The notes under the pieces were generated by a model. That model had not been told where the DNA came from and ran no database searches. It saw only the letters and a list, made by a program, of their open reading frames with translations. From positions 1-61,826 of the forward strand of contig JAUVWW010000006.1 of NCBI GenBank assembly GCA_030603885.1: a DNA stretch of 61,826 bases, written 5' to 3'. Of the stretch, positions 55,939-61,826 are shown in pieces (the first letter of the stretch is position 1; each line of letters opens with the position of its first letter). Position numbers and translations under genes: made by a program. The stretch comes from a bacterium (GTDB lineage: Bacteria > Patescibacteriota > JABMPQ01 > JAUVWW01).

Positions 55939-56190
55939 ATGCTAAAAATACGTTTAACCCGCATAGGAAAAAGAAAAGAGCCACACTATAGGGTTGTAGT
56001 TATAGAGCACACTAAAGCTGCTAAAGGTAAGTTTATTGAGATACTTGGTTTTTATAATCCTCTGGCAGATCCTTCTGTCTTTAAAATTAAAGAAGATAGA
56101 CTCAAATACTGGTTAGATCAAGGAGCACATTTGACAGCCACGGTGAAAAATTTATTAAAGAAAGAAAAAATTTCAGTATCTAAAAAGTGA
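55939..56190 (+). CDS. rpsP: 30S ribosomal protein S16
   Basis: MLKIRLTRIGKRKEPHYRVVVIEHTKAAKGKFIEILGFYNPL. Confidence 0.95.
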   Translation: MLKIRLTRIGKRKEPHYRVVVIEHTKAAKGKFIEILGFYNPLADPSVFKIKEDRLKYWLDQGAHLTATVKNLLKKEKISVSKK

Positions 56191-56230
56191 ATATTTGCAT
56201 TAATGTAGAATATCTGCTATGTTGATATTA

Positions 56231-56316
56231 GCAAATAGCCAGTCTGGGATAGAAGTTCTATAATTAAGGCTAAAGAGGTCGACAATCCCGCAAGTGAATC
56301 AAGACAGACTATTTGC
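56231..56316 (+). other. candidate structured RNA element between rpsP and KH gene
   Basis: gcaaat-agcc-agtctg-ggat ... atccc ... cagact-atttgc pairing; no poly-U tract follows. Confidence 0.5.
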
Positions 56317-56346
56317 AACTCTTTACTAACTAATCAAAGAAAGAAA

Positions 56347-56673
56347 ATGCCAGCCAAACCAGCATACCAAGAGTTCGTTGAGTACGTAGTCAAATCTATG
56401 GTAGACAATCCTGATAAGGTTAAGGTAGAAAAGACAGTTGATGAGATGGGAGTACTACTTACTCTATTAGTAGATCCAACTGATATGGGTCAGGTCATTG
56501 GAAAAGCCGGTCAGACAGCCAAGTCAATCCGTACTCTTCTGAAAGTAGTCGGAGCCAAGCACGATGCCAGAGTTAATCTAAAGATTCTGGAACCTGAGGG
56601 AGGCAAGAAACCCACCAAGACCAAAGCCAAAGAGTCTTCCGAAACTCAAGGTCTGGAAGACCTCAAGCTTTAA
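56347..56673 (+). CDS. KH-domain RNA-binding protein (KhpA/YlqC-like) with C-terminal extension
   Basis: EFVEYVVKSMVDNPDKVKVEK..DMGQVIGKAGQTAKSIRTLLKVVGAK. Confidence 0.88.
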   Translation: MPAKPAYQEFVEYVVKSMVDNPDKVKVEKTVDEMGVLLTLLVDPTDMGQVIGKAGQTAKSIRTLLKVVGAKHDARVNLKILEPEGGKKPTKTKAKESSETQGLEDLKL

Positions 56674-56753
56674 ACTCGATGTAAGTTCATTCGCAAAGGC
56701 CGTTTTCTAGACTGAAAGAGTATGTCTAGGCGGTTTTTGTTTGTCTATCGCCT

Positions 56754-57395
56754 ATGTTGCAGTTTGATATCCTAACTATATTTCCCGCTATATTTGATTC
56801 CTATTTTAAAGAAAGTATAATTAAGCGCGCTTTAGAAAAGAAGTTAATAAAGATTAATATTCATAATTTTAGAGATTTTGCCAAAGATAAACATAAGACT
56901 GTAGATGATCGACCCTATGGAGGAGGACCAGGAATGATTCTTAAAGTAGAACCAATTTATAGATGCCTAGCGAATATTAAAAGAAAGAAGAAATCAAAAA
57001 TAGTTTTGCTAACTCCCAAAGGAAAAACTTTTAATCAAAAGATAGCTAGCACGCTTTCAAAACTAAATCAGTTAATTTTGATCTGTGGACGATACGAAGG
57101 ATTTGATGAAAGAGTAAGAAAATTAGTTGATCAAGAAATATCCATTGGTGATTATGTCTTAACGGGAGGAGAGCTGCCCGCTATGGTCATTGTAGATGCA
57201 GTGGCAAGATTAGTTCCTGGTATTATAGAGGCAGAATCTTTGGCTGAGGAAACTTTTTATAAAAAAGGATACATAGAATATCCTCAATATACTCGACCAG
57301 AAGTATTTAAAAACTTAAGAGTACCTAAGGTTTTGCTTTCAGGAGATCACAAAAAGATCAGAGAATGGCGGAAAAGATATGAAAGGAAAAAATAA
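56754..57395 (+). CDS. trmD: tRNA (guanine-N1)-methyltransferase TrmD
   Basis: MLQFDILTIFPAIFDSYFKESIIKRA, DDRPYGGGPGMILKVEP, ICGRYEGFDERV, SIGDYVLTGGELPAMV. Confidence 0.97.
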   Translation: MLQFDILTIFPAIFDSYFKESIIKRALEKKLIKINIHNFRDFAKDKHKTVDDRPYGGGPGMILKVEPIYRCLANIKRKKKSKIVLLTPKGKTFNQKIASTLSKLNQLILICGRYEGFDERVRKLVDQEISIGDYVLTGGELPAMVIVDAVARLVPGIIEAESLAEETFYKKGYIEYPQYTRPEVFKNLRVPKVLLSGDHKKIREWRKRYERKK

Positions 57396-57404
57396 TGTGT
57401 ATAA
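57396..57404 (-). promoter_or_regulatory. DnaA-box consensus (TTATACACA on minus strand)
   Basis: tgtgtataa between trmD and rRNA promoter. Confidence 0.4.
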
Positions 57405-57506
57405 AATGTGTACTTTTAAGCCTTTACAACTCTTTAAAAATTGTTTATTTTATAAACATGATACAGCTCTAGTTATAGCTTGTACCAGCCAATATCCTGA
57501 TTATAC

Positions 57507-57535
57507 TTGACAAATAATAGGTTTTAAATTATAAT
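57507..57535 (+). promoter_or_regulatory. consensus rRNA promoter
   Basis: TTGACA (57507-57512), 17-nt spacer, TATAAT (57530-57535). Confidence 0.88.
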
Positions 57536-57571
57536 ATGTTGTGGTTCTTTTTAGGAACCCCTATGATCTTT

Positions 57572-57603
57572 GGCAATTGAAAGGTGATAAGAAAACGTCA
57601 ATT
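57572..57603 (+). other. 16S leader arm of processing stem
   Basis: ggcaattgaaaggtgataagaaaacgtcaatt is complementary to 59213-59249. Confidence 0.8.
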
Positions 57604-57684
57604 CCTTTTGGTTTAGCATCTTATAGGTGCTTTGTGACTACCAATTCAAAAAGTCACACTGAGCTTAAGTTCTAAACTTAAGTT

Positions 57685-59168
<1,484 letters not shown>

Positions 59169-59212
59169 TAAGGAGACTAATCGGTCGATGTCAAATTATG
59201 ACTAAATTATAT

Positions 59213-59249
59213 AAATTGACGTTTAAATTCTTATCACCTTTTAGTTGTC
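59213..59249 (+). other. 16S trailer arm of processing stem
   Basis: aattgacgtttaaattcttatcaccttttagttgtc. Confidence 0.8.
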
Positions 59250-59344
59250 AAAATTTACAAAGTTAAGAGAATAAGAGTTGGTTGCTCTTGAGCAATCGTG
59301 TGCAAAACTCTCTCACACGAGAACTCTTAACTTTTTTGATTTTT

Positions 59345-59421
59345 GGGCGCATAGCTCAGTTGGTTAGAGCGTTACACTGATAATGTAAAGGTCCCTGGTT
59401 CAAATCCAGGTGCGCCCACCA
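59345..59421 (+). tRNA. tRNA-Ile (GAT), CCA encoded
   Basis: gggcgca acceptor / tgcgccc; anticodon loop ctgataa. Confidence 0.96.
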
Positions 59422-59463
59422 TGTTTAGCGTGGTTAAGGCACGCTTAACGTGCCATATTAATT

Positions 59464-59715
59464 ATGTTCGGACAAATATTTTTAGGATTAATTGGTATAG
59501 GAATTGGTATTTTGCTGGTTCTTAAGACCGAGACTCTTCTAGAGTTTACGGGTCGCATCAGTTGGGTAGAAGAGCATTTTCGTGGTTTTGGAGGAACGCG
59601 CATGTTCTACAAGCTTTTAGGAGTACTTATTGTTTTTATTTCTTTGATGTATATGACGGGCATGCTTCAGAACGTGATCGTGGCTATGTTTGGAAGATTT
59701 TTTGGAGCAAGGTAA
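59464..59715 (+). CDS. hypothetical small membrane protein (83 aa) between tRNA-Ile and tRNA-Ala
   Basis: Intact ORF with two hydrophobic segments. Confidence 0.6.
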   Translation: MFGQIFLGLIGIGIGILLVLKTETLLEFTGRISWVEEHFRGFGGTRMFYKLLGVLIVFISLMYMTGMLQNVIVAMFGRFFGAR

Positions 59716-59723
59716 ATAATCTT

Positions 59724-59799
59724 GGGCCGTTAGCTCAGTTGGTAGAGTGCCTCGTTTGCACCGAGGAGGTCACCAGTTCGAATCTGGTACGGTCCACCA
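59724..59799 (+). tRNA. tRNA-Ala (TGC), CCA encoded
   Basis: gggccgt acceptor / acggtcc; anticodon loop tttgcac. Confidence 0.96.
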
Positions 59800-59895
59800 C
59801 CAAGGACTTGACAGATTTTTTTAAAAAAGGAGTAGTTATTAAATTGAAGCTGGAAGCGAAAATTAATCGGCCAGGAGTTGCTTTCTTTAATGCAT

Positions 59896-61826
59896 ATGAA
59901 AAGACAATTTATAAAATTTTTCGCCATCCTCCTGCTATTAACCATATGCTATATACCATATGCGAGTCATTCTGCGCCGTTGCAGAATAACACTAGTGGT
60001 ACCTACACTGATACTTTTTCTGATGCAACTGGTCTTTCTATAAATGAAGCCACTTTATCTAGTGGCTCTCTTTTTGTTCCTTTTACTTCAGCAGATTTTA
60101 CTGAAGCTTTCTCGGTTACTACTTATAAAGATGCTGTCAATACCACGGCTAATTGGGATGTAACTAATCAGCAGTTAAAATTACCCCAAGTAGATGTCGA
60201 ATCCCAGATTACTACTGACTCCAATGACCAGTCATCTCCAGCTATTTATGACGACAAAATAGTCTGGCAGGATTATCGTGATCCAGCTAACTGCAGTCAA
60301 TATGGAACCCAGGGAGAGTGTGAAGCTCATAGTGGGGATGGGTGTCGTTGGGATTCAAAGACGGGAACTTGTTCTAGGGATACTCCATATGATATTTACA
60401 TGTACGACCTTTCTACTTCTCAAGAGTCTCAGATTACCACTGACTCTAATAACCAGCAATATCCAGCTATTTACGACGACAAAATAGTCTGGATGGATTA
60501 TCGGAATGGCAATTATGATATCTACATGTACGACCTTTCTACTTCAACTGAATCCCAGATTACCACTGACTCTAATCAGCAGCAATATCCGGCTATTTAT
60601 GATGACAAAATAGTCTGGCATGATGATCGAAATTCAGTTGACTGTAGTAGTTTTGAAACCCAGGAAGAGTGTGAAGCTCATAGTGGGGATGGGTGTCGTT
60701 GGAATTTCGGGTTTTGTTCTGATGGTACTCAATATGACATCTACATGTACGACCTTTCTACTTCTCAAGAATCCCAGATTACCACTGACTCTAATATCCA
60801 GCAATATCCAGCTATTTATGACGACAAAATAGTCTGGACGGATTATCGTAATGGTATAAAACCTGATATCTACATGTACGACCTTTCTACTTCAACCGAA
60901 TCCCAGATTACCACTGACTCCAATTACCAGGCATATCCAGCTATTTATGACGACAAAATAGTCTGGACGGATGCTCGGAATGGCAATCCGGATATCTACA
61001 TGTACGACCTTTCTACTTCAACCGAATCCCAGATTACCACTAATATTAGTCAGCAGCAATCTCCAGCTATTTATGACGACAAAATAGTCTGGATGGATTA
61101 TCGTGATCCAGCTAACTGCGGTCAATACGGAACCCAGGGAGAGTGTGAAGCTCATAGTGGGGATGGGTGTCATTGGGATTCAAAGATGGGAACTTGTTCT
61201 GGTATTAGCCAATCTGATATCTACATGTATAACCTTTCTACTTCAACCGAATCCCAGATTACCACCGACTCTAATTACCAGCAATATCCAGCTATTTATG
61301 ACGACAAAATAGTCTGGATGGATGGTCGGAATGGTAATAATGATATCTACATGTTTGCGTCAGTTTATGATACATCTAATAATCTAGCCCAATCCACTAA
61401 AGTTAATTTAGTCGGAACCAGCGCGGTCAAAGTTACACTGACCACTACGGCCACTTTAAATAGTCAAACAATTACTTATCAAATGAGTGCCGACGGAGGA
61501 AGTAGTTGGGAAACAGTTACTTCTAGCACAGAACATATATTTACTAATAAAGGTTCAGATGTTAGATGGAAAGCAGTCCTTTCTACCAGTGATAGCTCAG
61601 TTACCCCGGAACTTGGGTCAGTAGCCATTAGATATAGCTACTATCCTACCAACACTCAAAAGAAGGTCATTTCTTCCACTATCACCCCTTCTGAAGTAGG
61701 AGATTTTGAAAAAGTAGATATTTCTAACACCTTGAATGGCCAATCAATAAAGTATTACCTTTTAGATTCAAGTGGCGATTTAATCCCAGATTCAGAGCTT
61801 CCAGGCAATTCTTCAGGATTTTCAGC
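59896..61826 (+). CDS. secreted TolB-like beta-propeller protein (3' end outside window)
   Basis: MKRQFIKFFAILLLLTICYIPYASHSA signal peptide; 7 repeats of (P)AIYDDKIVWxDxRNGN-DIYMYDLSTSTESQITTDSN; frame open to window end; absent from the ORF track because it lacks a stop. Confidence 0.85.
   Translation, partial: MKRQFIKFFAILLLLTICYIPYASHSAPLQNNTSGTYTDTFSDATGLSINEATLSSGSLFVPFTSADFTEAFSVTTYKDAVNTTANWDVTNQQLKLPQVDVESQITTDSNDQSSPAIYDDKIVWQDYRDPANCSQYGTQGECEAHSGDGCRWDSKTGTCSRDTPYDIYMYDLSTSQESQITTDSNNQQYPAIYDDKIVWMDYRNGNYDIYMYDLSTSTESQITTDSNQQQYPAIYDDKIVWHDDRNSVDCSSFETQEECEAHSGDGCRWNFGFCSDGTQYDIYMYDLSTSQESQITTDSNIQQYPAIYDDKIVWTDYRNGIKPDIYMYDLSTSTESQITTDSNYQAYPAIYDDKIVWTDARNGNPDIYMYDLSTSTESQITTNISQQQSPAIYDDKIVWMDYRDPANCGQYGTQGECEAHSGDGCHWDSKMGTCSGISQSDIYMYNLSTSTESQITTDSNYQQYPAIYDDKIVWMDGRNGNNDIYMFASVYDTSNNLAQSTKVNLVGTSAVKVTLTTTATLNSQTITYQMSADGGSSWETVTSSTEHIFTNKGSDVRWKAVLSTSDSSVTPELGSVAIRYSYYPTNTQKKVISSTITPSEVGDFEKVDISNTLNGQSIKYYLLDSSGDLIPDSELPGNSSGFS

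Noticed and set aside
59562-59990. 142-aa ORF spanning tRNA-Ala
   Set aside because: It overlaps the tRNA-Ala gene and the propeller signal peptide in another frame; spurious.
60190-61370. Regularly spaced DNA repeats that look CRISPR-like
   Set aside because: The repeats are in one continuous reading frame encoding propeller blades and spacing varies with the Cys-module insert.

Overview
This 61.8 kb window is AT-rich bacterial DNA using the standard genetic code (UGA is a normal stop). Gene content and style resemble a Patescibacteria/CPR genome, probably Parcubacteria-like; this is inferred from gene content, no search was run. Recognisable genes: tsaE, uppP, valS, tsaD, a purM-purN-purD-purL block with a separate purF, an rpoD-type sigma factor, lemA/htpX, rpsT, holA, polA, truB, uvrB, ruvA, a pilB/gspE-type ATPase, smc, rpsP, a KH-domain protein, trmD, a 16S rRNA gene, and four tRNAs (Glu-TTC, Leu-TAG, Ile-GAT, Ala-TGC). 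There are also many secreted or surface proteins: FG-GAP/VCBS propellers fused to peptidases, eight tandem VirB2/TrbC-like pilins, lamin-tail and MopE-like proteins, and a TolB-like propeller. Most notable observations: (1) short tandem arrays with a 7-nt period inside several housekeeping genes, always with the A/C-rich strand as the coding strand; (2) a PurM whose N-terminal motifs are in non-canonical order (GGETAEMPG before DGVGTK); (3) a PurF whose glutaminase nucleophile Cys is Ser and whose glutamine-binding motifs are missing; (4) a short SMC (758 aa) with no recognisable hinge; (5) a sigma-factor ORF lacking an in-frame ATG before region 1.2 that could be joined to the upstream ORF by a -1 frameshift; (6) the eight-gene pilin array with variable Cys-rich domains; (7) a 16S gene not followed by 23S in the window, with an ORF between tRNA-Ile and tRNA-Ala; (8) at least six consensus DnaA boxes, all intergenic. 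All assignments come from reading the sequence; no database search or structure prediction was run.
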